Assembly (NCBI GenBank): GCA_020434375.1
Contig: JAGRAY010000025.1
Coordinates: 1-15,430 of the forward strand
Length of the DNA: 15,430 nt
Origin: Bdellovibrionales bacterium
Lineage (GTDB): Bacteria > Bdellovibrionota_G > JALEGL01 > JAGRAY01
Direction of reading: 5' to 3'
In this document: in pieces, positions 1 to 6,576 of the stretch
How the letters are laid out: each line of letters starts with the position of its first letter
Position numbering within the stretch: position 1 is the stretch's first letter
Translations under genes and position numbers: made by a program
Notes under the pieces: generated by a model
Told to the model about the DNA's origin: nothing
Database searches by the model: none
Seen by the model: only the letters and a program-made list of their open reading frames with translations

Positions 1-412
1 GACTCTTGTCTATCTGATTGCGCGCTCGGCATTTGGCGTTCCATTTGTCGGAAGTATGACTTTGTTCGGTTTTGGATGCCTGATTTTTTTAGTGACTTAT
101 CTAGCGCAGGGATTGTTGATATCTGTTGTTACAAGAAAGCAAGTTGTCGCGATGCAACTCTCGATGATGTCAGGTTTGTTGCCCTCCACACTTTTGTCAG
201 GTTTTATTTTTCCTATAGAGAGTATGCCCACGTTTTTTAGGTATTTTACGATGATTTTTCCAGCGCGTTGGTTTATGCGAATTGCACGAGATACATTTTT
301 GAAAGGATCAGACTTTGTAGCACTCTCGACGTCATTTTTTGCACTCTCGGTTTTGTGTGCTTTGATGATTAAAATGGCCACGAGTAAATTTAAACGAGAC
401 CTTGAACCATGA
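1..412 (+). CDS. ABC-2 type transporter permease, C-terminal part (cut by window start)
   Basis: This is the C-terminal part of an inner-membrane permease of the ABC-2 family, which pairs with an ATP-binding subunit to export drugs, lipids or other substrates. The frame is open from position 2, so the true start lies outside the window; an internal ATG at 56 is not the start. About 136 residues remain. They contain several hydrophobic segments and the family's late motif, LLSGFIFPIESMP, followed by an aromatic stretch and a final membrane helix before a basic tail. The next gene has a closely similar segment (FSGLMFPVENMP), so the two are paralogues. Its stop codon overlaps the next start in an ATGA, indicating translational coupling. 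Gene pairs such as ybhS/ybhR and yhiI/yhhJ show this arrangement. The ATPase and membrane-fusion genes would be expected just upstream. The family call is firm; the substrate is unknown. Confidence 0.88.
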   Translation, partial: TLVYLIARSAFGVPFVGSMTLFGFGCLIFLVTYLAQGLLISVVTRKQVVAMQLSMMSGLLPSTLLSGFIFPIESMPTFFRYFTMIFPARWFMRIARDTFLKGSDFVALSTSFFALSVLCALMIKMATSKFKRDLEP

Positions 413-1509
413 ATCAAACCCTTGTTGGTTTTATCCGAAAGGAATTAACACAAACCCTTCGGGATCCTCGAATGCGGGTGGTTTTGTTTCTTGTACCTAT
501 GTTTCAACTCATCGTTTTTGGATTTGCGGTATCTAATGAAGTCAAAAACGTTCGTCTTGCTGCGGTATTTGATTCCAAGGACACCCTTATGCAACATATT
601 TATGAGCGAAGTCTTGCGAGCCAAATGTTTTTAACAGCTCAAACACATGAGCGAGATCCATTCGAAATGATTCAGGCGGATGAAGCGGATGCTGTAATCG
701 TAGCACCTCCGGGCGGATTGACCAAAGCAATGGGTCGACAAAGTGCATCGCTTCAACTTTTGATCGATGCTTCCAATGTTTTGGAGGCACAAGCGATCGA
801 GGCCTATATTAAGCAAATCACTTTGAAGACGTTGCAAAACGATTTGCAATTAAACCTTAACAAAATTCCTATTCAAATTGACTCGAGAATCCTCTTTAAT
901 CCTGAAATGAATACTGCAATTTTTATGGTTCCAGGAACACTCTGTATGTTGATGTTACTTACGACGATGATTATGACAAACACAGCCATTGTTCGCGAAA
1001 AAGAAATGGGCACTTTTGAAATGTTAATTTCCGCACCTGTATCAGCATCTGAAGTGATCTATGGCAAAACAATTCCTTATGTCATTTTAGGAATGGCCAA
1101 TTTCCCGTTTATTTTGTCTGTTGCCATATTCTTGTTCAGAGTTCCCATGCGGGGATCATTTCTGTTGTTATTTTTGTCAGCGTTTGCATTTACTTGCACA
1201 GCCGTGGCGATGGGCACATTGATCTCGACATTCTGCAAAAATCAACAACAGGCTTCATTGGCTTCATTTTTAGTTATTTTTCCGATGATGATGTTTTCTG
1301 GATTAATGTTTCCTGTTGAAAACATGCCTTTTTATCTTCGCTGGCTCTCTCAACTTGATCCTTTAACCCATTTCATGGGACTCCTTAGAAACATTATGCT
1401 TAAAGGAGGTGGTCCAAGTTACGCTCTCATCCATATCTCAGTGTTGGCTCTGATGGCAATTGTTAGCACGATCATCAGCTTTAAGCGATTTCGAACCACT
1501 CTAACGTAA
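409..1509 (+). CDS. ABC-2 type transporter permease (YbhR/YhhJ-like)
   Basis: A 366-residue integral membrane subunit of an ABC-2 exporter. A first membrane helix lies at about residues 22-42. A large extracytoplasmic domain follows (about 45-165), then a cluster of five helices (about 168-192, 222-243, 250-275, 283-303 and 338-357). The cytoplasmic coupling region after the second helix reads REKEMGTFEMLISAP (196-210), the hallmark of this family. The late motif FSGLMFPVENMP (296-307) is shared with the upstream gene. Length and topology match the YbhR/YhhJ group, which export xenobiotics or envelope components with a partner permease and an ATPase. The ATG lies inside the 4-base overlap with the upstream stop. 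No obvious terminator follows, and the next gene starts 51 bases later. The substrate cannot be read from the sequence. Confidence 0.92.
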   Translation: MNQTLVGFIRKELTQTLRDPRMRVVLFLVPMFQLIVFGFAVSNEVKNVRLAAVFDSKDTLMQHIYERSLASQMFLTAQTHERDPFEMIQADEADAVIVAPPGGLTKAMGRQSASLQLLIDASNVLEAQAIEAYIKQITLKTLQNDLQLNLNKIPIQIDSRILFNPEMNTAIFMVPGTLCMLMLLTTMIMTNTAIVREKEMGTFEMLISAPVSASEVIYGKTIPYVILGMANFPFILSVAIFLFRVPMRGSFLLLFLSAFAFTCTAVAMGTLISTFCKNQQQASLASFLVIFPMMMFSGLMFPVENMPFYLRWLSQLDPLTHFMGLLRNIMLKGGGPSYALIHISVLALMAIVSTIISFKRFRTTLT

Positions 1510-1560
1510 AGTATATGTGAATGGATAGCATCGAATGAAGATTGGCTGCAAATACTCATC

Positions 1561-2355
1561 ATGAAATGGTTTCACCTGATACGAAGATGGCGAAGATGGC
1601 GAGCAACTCGCCTGCCTTTTCCGAACGAATGGAATGAGATTCTTAATAAGAATTTTCCTTTAGACCGGACATTGTCACAGGAAGATCGGCATCGGCTACG
1701 GTATCTCATTCAAATATTTTTATATGAAAAAAATATTCGAGGATTGAATGGACTAGCGATTACTGACGAAATTCGGGTTACTGTTGCGGCTCAGGCGTGT
1801 CTTTTATTGCTTCATCTTGATGAGGATGACTTTCCAAACCTTTATTCGGTCCTGATTTATCCAACGGCATATGAAGCTTCTCACACTGAATATTTGGAAG
1901 GTGGACTGATTAGAGAGAGCCGAGATCTTCGACTAGGAGAAACTTCAAAACGAGGCGCGGTTTTATTATCGTGGCAAGATGCCAAATACGGAGCGGCTGA
2001 TATTCATGATGGGCAGAACGTTGTGCTTCATGAATTTGCACATCAACTCGATCTGGAAAATAACGTAGCCGATGGTGCACCGTTGCTTCCACGAAGAAGT
2101 ATGTATTTGGCATGGGCACGCGTGTTTTCCAAAGCATACAGCGAACTTCAAAAAGATATTGAGCATCATCATAAACATGTCATGAGTGCTTATGGAGCGA
2201 CAAATGCTGCAGAGTTTTTCGCCGTCGCGACCGAAACGTTTTTTGAAAAACCGCTAGCACTAAAAAATCAGCATTTTGAACTCTACGAGCAATTGCGATT
2301 GTTTTACAGACAAGATCCAGCAAAAAGAGCACGAAACATCGATCGGAAATCATAG
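1561..2355 (+). CDS. mtfA: MtfA-family zinc-dependent peptidase (M90)
   Basis: A 264-residue soluble protein, the same length as E. coli MtfA (about 265). MtfA is a zinc aminopeptidase that binds and inactivates the repressor Mlc and so affects glucose phosphotransferase control. The zinc motif HEFAHQLD starts at residue 157 (His157, Glu158, His161). The downstream stretch YGATNAAEFFAVATETFFEKP (about 211-231) carries the glutamates that complete the site in the family. The N-terminus is rich in basic and aromatic residues (RRWRRWRATRLPFP), also typical. There is no signal peptide, so a cytoplasmic location is expected. No good ribosome binding site precedes the ATG, so translation may depend on the transporter transcript upstream. 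Whether an Mlc-like target exists in this organism is unknown; in non-enteric lineages the role may be general proteolysis. It converges with the paiB-like gene. Confidence 0.9.
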   Translation: MKWFHLIRRWRRWRATRLPFPNEWNEILNKNFPLDRTLSQEDRHRLRYLIQIFLYEKNIRGLNGLAITDEIRVTVAAQACLLLLHLDEDDFPNLYSVLIYPTAYEASHTEYLEGGLIRESRDLRLGETSKRGAVLLSWQDAKYGAADIHDGQNVVLHEFAHQLDLENNVADGAPLLPRRSMYLAWARVFSKAYSELQKDIEHHHKHVMSAYGATNAAEFFAVATETFFEKPLALKNQHFELYEQLRLFYRQDPAKRARNIDRKS

Positions 2356-2450
2356 AGAACCCGCATCTCAACGCCTTCTAATTTGGAAGATTGAATGCGT
2401 GGTGGCTGGATGATTTGAGAGAAGTAGGATGACATTTTCGGCTTTTCTTT

Positions 2451-3089
2451 TTAGTGATCAGGAAATAAACTCTTCATTCTTTTTTCCATTTCTCTGGCAA
2501 TCACTCGACCATTTTCACCCTTTTCTTTGAGTTTTTCCATGATGTTGAGATAACTTGCTTCATCTCTGTCCTGACTTAATTTAAAAACATTATTCATTTT
2601 TGTGATTTCAATTTCAAAAGCCACAATGGCCTTCATGACTTTTTGTTTGAATTCGTTGGGAAGGTTCGCGAAAATGGTTGTAGAGTGTTGATTGTTGTTT
2701 TCAAAATGAAGACTTGTTTTTTGAAGTACGTCTTTTAATGCATTGTCATCCAAGAATCTGATAACGCCTTTGGCATGTACGCTCATATAGTTCCACGTAG
2801 AGGCCATATGTGGATTGCTATACCACGTAGCGCTTACATAGGTGTGGTGGCCGGTGAAAACAGCGAGAACATTTTGGTTTTGTAGGAAAGCTTTATGGTG
2901 AGCGGTGTTTTTCATGATATGGCCGCTTAGTGTTCTTCGGCCTTGCTTTTCTTCCATCAACAGAGGCACCTGCGTTGCAAAAGGTCTGTTTTCTAAATCG
3001 CATCCCGTCAAAAAAGCAAATGGATATTGTGCAATAAATTCTGCAACCACCTTTAGGTCTTGCTCTTTGTGATAAGGGAGATCGTACAT
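2451..3089 (-). CDS. PaiB-family FMN-binding protein / negative regulator
   Basis: A 212-residue protein of the PaiB family, whose members adopt the split-barrel flavin-binding fold. In Bacillus, PaiB with PaiA represses sporulation and protease genes; elsewhere the function is mostly undefined and may be flavin- or haem-related. Family signatures are the start MYDLPYHK, the core segment GHHTYVSATWY (80-90) followed by STWNYMSVHAKG (97-108), and a C-terminal FKLSQDRDEASYLNIMEKL (about 169-187), which corresponds to the usual K(L/M)SQ...D motif. Length matches the family (about 205-215). No Shine-Dalgarno sequence is visible before the ATG. The gene stands alone on the minus strand, convergent with the MtfA gene, with 95 bases between the two stops and no convincing terminator. 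No PaiA acetyltransferase is nearby. A DNA-binding role should not be assumed. Confidence 0.87.
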   Translation of the reverse strand: MYDLPYHKEQDLKVVAEFIAQYPFAFLTGCDLENRPFATQVPLLMEEKQGRRTLSGHIMKNTAHHKAFLQNQNVLAVFTGHHTYVSATWYSNPHMASTWNYMSVHAKGVIRFLDDNALKDVLQKTSLHFENNNQHSTTIFANLPNEFKQKVMKAIVAFEIEITKMNNVFKLSQDRDEASYLNIMEKLKEKGENGRVIAREMEKRMKSLFPDH

Positions 3090-3155
3090 AAGATATTACG
3101 ATACTATACGACGAACGTTATGCCATCAAGTAGCTAGACGCACTCTTTGCTGATC

Positions 3156-3182
3156 GGAGGACATATATGGACCTGCCCGTCA
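3156..3182 (+). repeat. Dispersed motif, copy A (related to 4709-4742)
   Basis: The segment starts GGAGGACATAT and ends GACCTGCCCGTCA. Positions 4709-4742 carry the same two blocks (ending GACCTGACCGTCA), separated by a few extra bases. The reverse complement contains CAGGTCCAT, which also occurs inside the insertion of stem-loop copy 3 (5605-5613). It is probably a fragment of a larger repeat family. The function is unknown. Confidence 0.5.
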
Positions 3183-3334
3183 AGCGAGAATGTAAATATA
3201 CAAGATAGAAGAGAACAAGTTGCAGACATATATTCGGCTTCTTGAAGAAGAACGTTGGTTCTTCGAGCCCTGACGGGATCTGCAGAATGATTTTCTTTCC
3301 TCAACAGCCAGACCCCTTGCGTATAAGGAGAATC

Positions 3335-3413
3335 GTAAATCGGGGACAGTCGACGCTATCCAATTTCCTGAAACGCGATACAGTCGGACGTCCCCCGATT
3401 TACCCCGATTTAC
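3335..3413 (+). repeat. REP/MITE-like stem-loop repeat, copy 1
   Basis: A short element bounded by inverted ends, GTAAATCGGGGAC on the left and GTCCCCCGATTTAC on the right (core 3335-3403). Inside, GTC and GAC blocks and TATC/GATA pair in order, so nearly the whole unit folds into one imperfect hairpin. The apical loop is about 16 bases, and there is a bulged A on the left arm and bulged G and C on the right arm. The right edge is partly repeated (CCCCGATTTAC to 3413). The inner ~46 bases are identical in copy 2. It lies just past the stop of the GH43-like gene. The shape resembles REP sequences mobilised in trans by REP-associated (RAYT/IS200-like) transposases. That assignment is inference, as no transposase is in the window. 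Confidence 0.8.
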
Positions 3414-3419
3414 CAGAAA

Positions 3420-4523
3420 CTATTCGAACTTTATTTGAGCAGCTCCAATGGAAAACTCACCTGCTCCCGAATAGAATAGATAAAATTTTTGTCCATCTTT
3501 AAATAAGTAAGGATCTCGTAATTCATGGGAGGGCACTCTTGCTTTTCCTGATTGGGAAGGTTTGACAGGAAGGTCTGCTCCCTCCCATCCGAATAATGGT
3601 TTAATAACTTCTTGCTCATTTGTGGGGCGCCAAGATAAATATTGTTTTGGGTCGGCTTTAAACGTACCCAGTTGTATTCTCTCTGGTGAATCTATGTCCA
3701 GCCCATAATTTTCTAGTTCTTCATCAATTTTTGAGTAAAAAACATAGCCTGTATGGTCTTTGAAATACAAGGCTGTATGCCGACCTCCAGGTAAGATTTC
3801 ATGTGTCTCAACAAGTTTATTTTCTCCGGTCCAGCGTTTTTCAAAGTTTGATAATGGGTTCGAAGACTTGTAAAAATCGATGTAATACCAGCCAAAGGCT
3901 AGAGCGTAATAAGATTTGTGCAGTTCTTGAACTCTAAAATAAGATCCTCCTAAGATTTCATCTGAAGCTATAAAATCGATGCCATTTTTCGAAGCAGCTA
4001 CCCCAGTTTTTTGGCTCTCGGGTTTTCTTTGAATCGGCCCGTGAAAATACATTAATATTTGCTCATTTTTATGATCGATATGTACGTCGGGAGAAGCAAT
4101 ATGATCAGTAAATGCTTTTGCCTGGTCTAGATGGAGTGTTCCCGGTTTATAAACGTGCCAAGGCCCACATATATGTTGAGCATATGCCAATCGAATATAG
4201 TCACCTGAATGGTGAGCAAAATAGAGGTAATATTTTGCAGGTTTGTCATCAATTTTAAGAGCCTGGCTTCTGAGCCAACTCGGAACTCGAATAACGGAAG
4301 GACCATTGACATTACAACCCACACCATATCCTGGCCGATTTCGCGACTCACAGTTATTGATTTTGACATGTTCCCATATATTTCCTTGAGATTGCCAACT
4401 ATCCGCAACAATCAATGGTTTAGGACATCTTGAATGTATTACTACATTTCGACCAATAGCTTCCGTGCAAAAAAGAAAGCTAAAAATAAAAAAAATGAAA
4501 GTGTAACTGCTCATAAAGATCAT
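3420..4523 (-). CDS. Secreted GH43-like five-bladed beta-propeller protein
   Basis: A 367-residue exported protein. The N-terminus is a strong hydrophobic signal (about residues 5-22), with probable cleavage near CTEAIG. The rest shows the repeated pattern of a glycosidase-family-43/62-type beta-propeller: NGPSVIRVP then KYYLYFAHH and YIRLAYAQHICGPWHVY (about 73-125), IASPDVHIDHKNEQILMYF (142-160), and a final blade ELRDPYLFKDGQKFYLFYSG (334-353). Such phrases ('DP.L..DG..Y.LFYSG') are typical of GH43 and related sugar-binding propellers. Candidate acidic residues include Asp146 and Asp337, but I cannot assign a catalytic triad, so activity on a glycan is uncertain. Start choice is between codons 1 and 4 (4514); neither has a clear ribosome binding site. 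The gene is alone on its strand between stem-loop copies 1 and 2. It may act on polysaccharide in the periplasm or outside the cell. Confidence 0.72.
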   Translation of the reverse strand: MIFMSSYTFIFFIFSFLFCTEAIGRNVVIHSRCPKPLIVADSWQSQGNIWEHVKINNCESRNRPGYGVGCNVNGPSVIRVPSWLRSQALKIDDKPAKYYLYFAHHSGDYIRLAYAQHICGPWHVYKPGTLHLDQAKAFTDHIASPDVHIDHKNEQILMYFHGPIQRKPESQKTGVAASKNGIDFIASDEILGGSYFRVQELHKSYYALAFGWYYIDFYKSSNPLSNFEKRWTGENKLVETHEILPGGRHTALYFKDHTGYVFYSKIDEELENYGLDIDSPERIQLGTFKADPKQYLSWRPTNEQEVIKPLFGWEGADLPVKPSQSGKARVPSHELRDPYLFKDGQKFYLFYSGAGEFSIGAAQIKFE

Positions 4524-4630
4524 ATATTCTAAGCCGGATTTGCTAAATTATTTCCCTCCACTCGTTCTAGCATGAATGAATGGCTGAGGGAAGTACCCAT
4601 AAAAAAGAACACTTTCCTAGACTCACCGAA

Positions 4631-4708
4631 CGAAATCGAGGAAATCGGGGACAGTCGACGCTATCCAATTTCCTGAAACGCGATACAGTCGGACGTCCCT
4701 CGATTTCC
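4631..4708 (+). repeat. REP/MITE-like stem-loop repeat, copy 2
   Basis: Same element and orientation as copy 1, with the inner ~46 bases identical. The paired ends are GGAAATCGGGGAC (4640-4652) and GTCCCTCGATTTCC (4695-4708). Compared with copy 1, the second base pair of the stem changes from T:A to G:C on both arms together, so pairing is kept. The left edge is partly repeated outward (CGAAATCGAGG from 4631). It is directly followed by the dispersed motif at 4709. Confidence 0.82.
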
Positions 4709-4742
4709 GGAGGACATATTGTTCATATAGACCTGACCGTCA
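4709..4742 (+). repeat. Dispersed motif, copy B (related to 3156-3182)
   Basis: Begins GGAGGACATAT and ends ATATAGACCTGACCGTCA. It matches copy A in both end blocks, with about seven extra central bases. It abuts the right end of stem-loop copy 2, whereas in the first locus the two elements are about 150 bases apart. It may be part of a composite repeat. Confidence 0.5.
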
Positions 4743-4757
4743 TTTGCATATTGACAC

Positions 4758-4786
4758 TTGACGCAACAGGCATTTCATTGTAATAC
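4758..4786 (+). promoter_or_regulatory. Candidate sigma70-type promoter for the secreted helical protein
   Basis: TTGACG (4758-4763) is followed after 17 bases by TAATAC, which overlaps a better -10 TGTAAT (4779-4784, 15-base spacing). A second TTGACA lies at 4751-4756. The start codon is about 53 bases downstream. The match is moderate and unproven. Confidence 0.35.
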
Positions 4787-4838
4787 GATGCAGCGATGTT
4801 GGGTATTGCAGAGTGTTTCGGTAGATTAAGGGGGAGAA

Positions 4839-5516
4839 ATGAATCAGAGAATTGTGCAGCTTTTGAGTGTTATCACGCTTGTGTGGTCAGTATCTGCTCA
4901 GAGTCAGAACTTCTTTTCCGGCCCTGAGTGGGACCAGTACATTTACTCAATCGACAGGCCTAAACGGGAAGCAAGACGTTTAGCGGTCCAGAAACTGTTG
5001 AGGGGAATAAGTCCGATAAAAGACGTCGATCTCGACAAGTTCATAATTAGTGATTCCACGCAACTATTGACGGTTATGAAACTGTTCCCGAGCGCCATCA
5101 ACATTCAGGCTCAGAAATCGATTTTGAATTTTAAATTATCTATGCAAGAAGACGATCCGCAGGATCAAAAAAATATGAGAAACCTCGCTTCTAGTCAGGC
5201 TATTGAAGCAATCAGTGCTATTATCGGGGTAGAAATCATTGGTCGATCTCTACTAAGCTCTAATATCGACACTGAAACTTTGAAGTTGTTTAAAAATCAG
5301 TTTGAGTTATCGAGCAAACTGATGATCAGATTAGGCACTGAATATCAAAAAGATATAGAGAAATTTTTTAATTCGAAAGATTACCCGCTCGAACTCGATT
5401 CTCCTGAGTCTGAGGCATTTTTTTCGGCTATCGGATCGATTGAATCGATGTTTCGGGAACAGGCGCGCGTCGCCTTAGACGTCGGAATCACGATTGAACA
5501 AATATTAGACGAATAG
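4839..5516 (+). CDS. Unrecognised secreted, mainly helical protein
   Basis: I do not recognise this 225-residue protein. The start is well supported: AAGGGGGAG ends two bases before the ATG. The first 20 residues form a classical signal peptide (MNQRIVQLLSVITLVWSVSA, then Q), with AxA-like cleavage (SVSA). The mature part has no further membrane segments, only Met-rich and charged helical-looking stretches, no cysteines and no repeats. It appears soluble and periplasmic or secreted. Phrases such as SSQAIEAISAIIGVEIIGRSLL suggest one buried helix; the C-terminus is acidic (ILDE). It is a single-gene unit between stem-loop copies 2 and 3 and diverges from the GH43-like gene, so it may be a lineage-specific accessory gene. 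No function is proposed. Confidence 0.7.
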   Translation: MNQRIVQLLSVITLVWSVSAQSQNFFSGPEWDQYIYSIDRPKREARRLAVQKLLRGISPIKDVDLDKFIISDSTQLLTVMKLFPSAINIQAQKSILNFKLSMQEDDPQDQKNMRNLASSQAIEAISAIIGVEIIGRSLLSSNIDTETLKLFKNQFELSSKLMIRLGTEYQKDIEKFFNSKDYPLELDSPESEAFFSAIGSIESMFREQARVALDVGITIEQILDE

Positions 5517-5590
5517 GTGATAGATTGTCTTTCGTGTTTTGAATCCTCTGTTTGGCTCTAGAATAGCACCAAATGCTCTTTGCCTATTGG

Positions 5591-5682
5591 ACGAAATCGA
5601 GGGACAGGTCCATCCCACCAGTCGACGCTATCCAATTTCTTGAAATGCGATACAGTCGGACGTCCCCCGATTTACCGATTTC
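5591..5682 (+). repeat. REP/MITE-like stem-loop repeat, copy 3 (with 14-base insertion)
   Basis: Third copy in the same orientation. Inner sequence matches copies 1 and 2 with two C-to-T changes around the apical loop (TTTCTTGAAATGCG). The left arm is interrupted after GAGGGAC by 14 extra bases (AGGTCCATCCCACC, 5606-5619), which include CAGGTCCAT-type sequence shared with the dispersed motif. The outer ends GAAATCG (5593-5599) and CGATTTC (5676-5682) pair. The right edge is duplicated (CGATTTACCGATTTC). Confidence 0.78.
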
Positions 5683-5887
5683 AGAACTCCACTTGTAATG
5701 ATATGCTTTTTATCAACTCATCTCGGGAAGATAAATAGGATAGCAGTCCCCTGAATAAAAGTTATCAATAAAATTAATTAGTTGATATTGGATGAAGTCG
5801 AAGAAAAAACTTTTGGTTAGTATGTTTAGCAATATAGTATCAATGTGTAGTACTTTCTTGCAAGAATAAGATTATATTTTATATTAT

Positions 5888-5917
5888 TTGCATAATAATA
5901 TCAGTTTTTGATATATT
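5888..5917 (+). promoter_or_regulatory. Candidate abiE promoter and operator
   Basis: TATATT (5912-5917) fits a -10 box, with a weak -35 TTGCAT (5888-5893) 18 bases upstream. An inverted repeat ATATCA-GTTTT-TGATAT (5898-5903 and 5909-5914) overlaps the -10, a position suited to autorepression; AbiEi antitoxins are known to bind inverted repeats in their own promoter. The -10 lies only 8 bases from the ATG and no Shine-Dalgarno is seen, so the transcript may be almost leaderless. Confidence 0.35.
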
Positions 5918-5925
5918 AGACAATT

Positions 5926-6576
5926 ATGACGTATCTCATCGAAGATATTCAGCAAAGGATTCCAAAAGATGTCTTTCGCGATGAAGAAATTGAGCTCCTT
6001 CAGCCAGATGCTTCAAATGCCAGTCGTAGAAATAAACTTAGCCGAGAAGTAAGCAAGGGAAATCTCATGCGTCTTATGAGGGGAGTCTATGTTCTTGCAA
6101 AAAAACATCAGCGGTTTGGAGTTCACCCGTTTGAGGTGGCACAGCATCTGAGTTTTCCATCTTATATAAGCCTTGAATCGGCGCTCTCATACTATCATCT
6201 GATTCCAGAAGGCGTTCAAACAACAACTTCGGTGACTCTCACCCGAAGCAAAACGATCTCGACACCTGTGGGAATTTACTCTTTTTCACGCTTGCCTCTT
6301 CATCTTTTCCGCGAAGGATTTTTTCAGAAAAACGACGGACAGCACAAATTCCTGATTGCTAATCCGCTAAAGGCCATCCTTGACTACGTGTATATTAAGA
6401 AAAAAGAATATCGAACTCTTCAGGATTTAGAAGGAGATCTGCGTCTCGATCTTCCTACATTGCGAAGTTTACTCAGAACCTTTGGCAATAAAGAGATTCA
6501 CGGATATATCGATATCTTTAAAAGAAACAATCGTATCAAAAAAGTTGTCGAAATCATTCTTTGGAACCTTTTATGA
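5926..6576 (+). CDS. abiEi: AbiEi-type antitoxin of a type IV toxin-antitoxin system
   Basis: A 216-residue protein of the AbiEi antitoxin family. In studied systems the antitoxin represses its own operon through an N-terminal winged helix and counteracts the AbiEii nucleotidyltransferase without stable binding (type IV). Here residues about 10-60 look like the winged helix, ending in a short wing (LMRLMRGVYVLAKK, 47-60). The family core segments YISLESALSYYHLIPE (80-95) and IANPLKAILDYVY (144-156) are clear. A leucine-rich C-terminal helical region follows. The stop codon overlaps the toxin start in ATGA (6573-6576), so the pair is a translationally coupled operon. No ribosome binding site is visible before the ATG, and the upstream region is AT-rich with an inverted repeat at the likely -10. 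Confidence rests on both the family segments and the partner. Confidence 0.9.
   Translation: MTYLIEDIQQRIPKDVFRDEEIELLQPDASNASRRNKLSREVSKGNLMRLMRGVYVLAKKHQRFGVHPFEVAQHLSFPSYISLESALSYYHLIPEGVQTTTSVTLTRSKTISTPVGIYSFSRLPLHLFREGFFQKNDGQHKFLIANPLKAILDYVYIKKKEYRTLQDLEGDLRLDLPTLRSLLRTFGNKEIHGYIDIFKRNNRIKKVVEIILWNLL

Larger units (their letters stand above)
3090..3419. other. Intergenic gap with one stem-loop repeat and one dispersed motif
   Basis: No convincing gene. This gap lies between the 5' end of the paiB-like gene and the 3' end of the GH43-like gene. It holds the motif at 3156-3182, a small perfect hairpin (GAAGAAC, loop GTTG, GTTCTTC at 3247-3264) and stem-loop repeat copy 1 at 3335-3413. 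An 86-codon plus-strand reading frame crosses the repeat and the antisense end of the next gene and is judged spurious. Confidence 0.6.
4524..4838. other. Divergent intergenic region with stem-loop copy 2 and dispersed motif copy B
   Basis: This separates the GH43-like gene (minus) from the secreted protein gene (plus). It contains stem-loop copy 2 (4631-4708), immediately followed by the second dispersed motif (4709-4742), then a candidate promoter for the rightward gene. A 67-codon plus-strand frame (4580-4783) is mostly repeat sequence and is not regarded as a gene. Confidence 0.6.
5517..5925. other. Intergenic region with stem-loop copy 3 and AT-rich abiE upstream region
   Basis: No gene seen. 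The left half carries stem-loop copy 3 (5591-5682). The right half (about 5700-5925) is very AT-rich. It holds an inverted repeat TATCAA/TTGATA (5763-5768 and 5782-5787) and the probable abiE promoter. No clear terminator follows the secreted protein gene. Confidence 0.6.

Noticed and set aside
97..417. Minus-strand frame opposite the first permease gene
   Set aside because: Shadow of a well-supported permease; no family pattern and no ribosome binding site.
3242..3502. 86-codon plus-strand reading frame
   Set aside because: Runs through stem-loop copy 1 and the antisense 3' end of the GH43-like gene; no ribosome binding site and no protein-like pattern.
4580..4783. 67-codon plus-strand reading frame
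   Set aside because: Largely the stem-loop repeat and the dispersed motif; its middle residues repeat those of the 3242-3502 frame because the DNA is repeated.
3335..5682. Stem-loop copies as integron attC sites separating gene cassettes
   Set aside because: The arrangement and extrahelical bases recall attC, but the RYYYAAC and GTTRRRY core sites are missing, gene orientations differ, and no integrase is seen.
3335..5682. CRISPR array
   Set aside because: Only three copies, about 1 kb apart, with genes between them; no regular spacers.
6561..6572. TTG start for the AbiEii toxin
   Set aside because: Would extend the protein by only four residues; ATG 6573 forms a standard ATGA coupling with the antitoxin stop.
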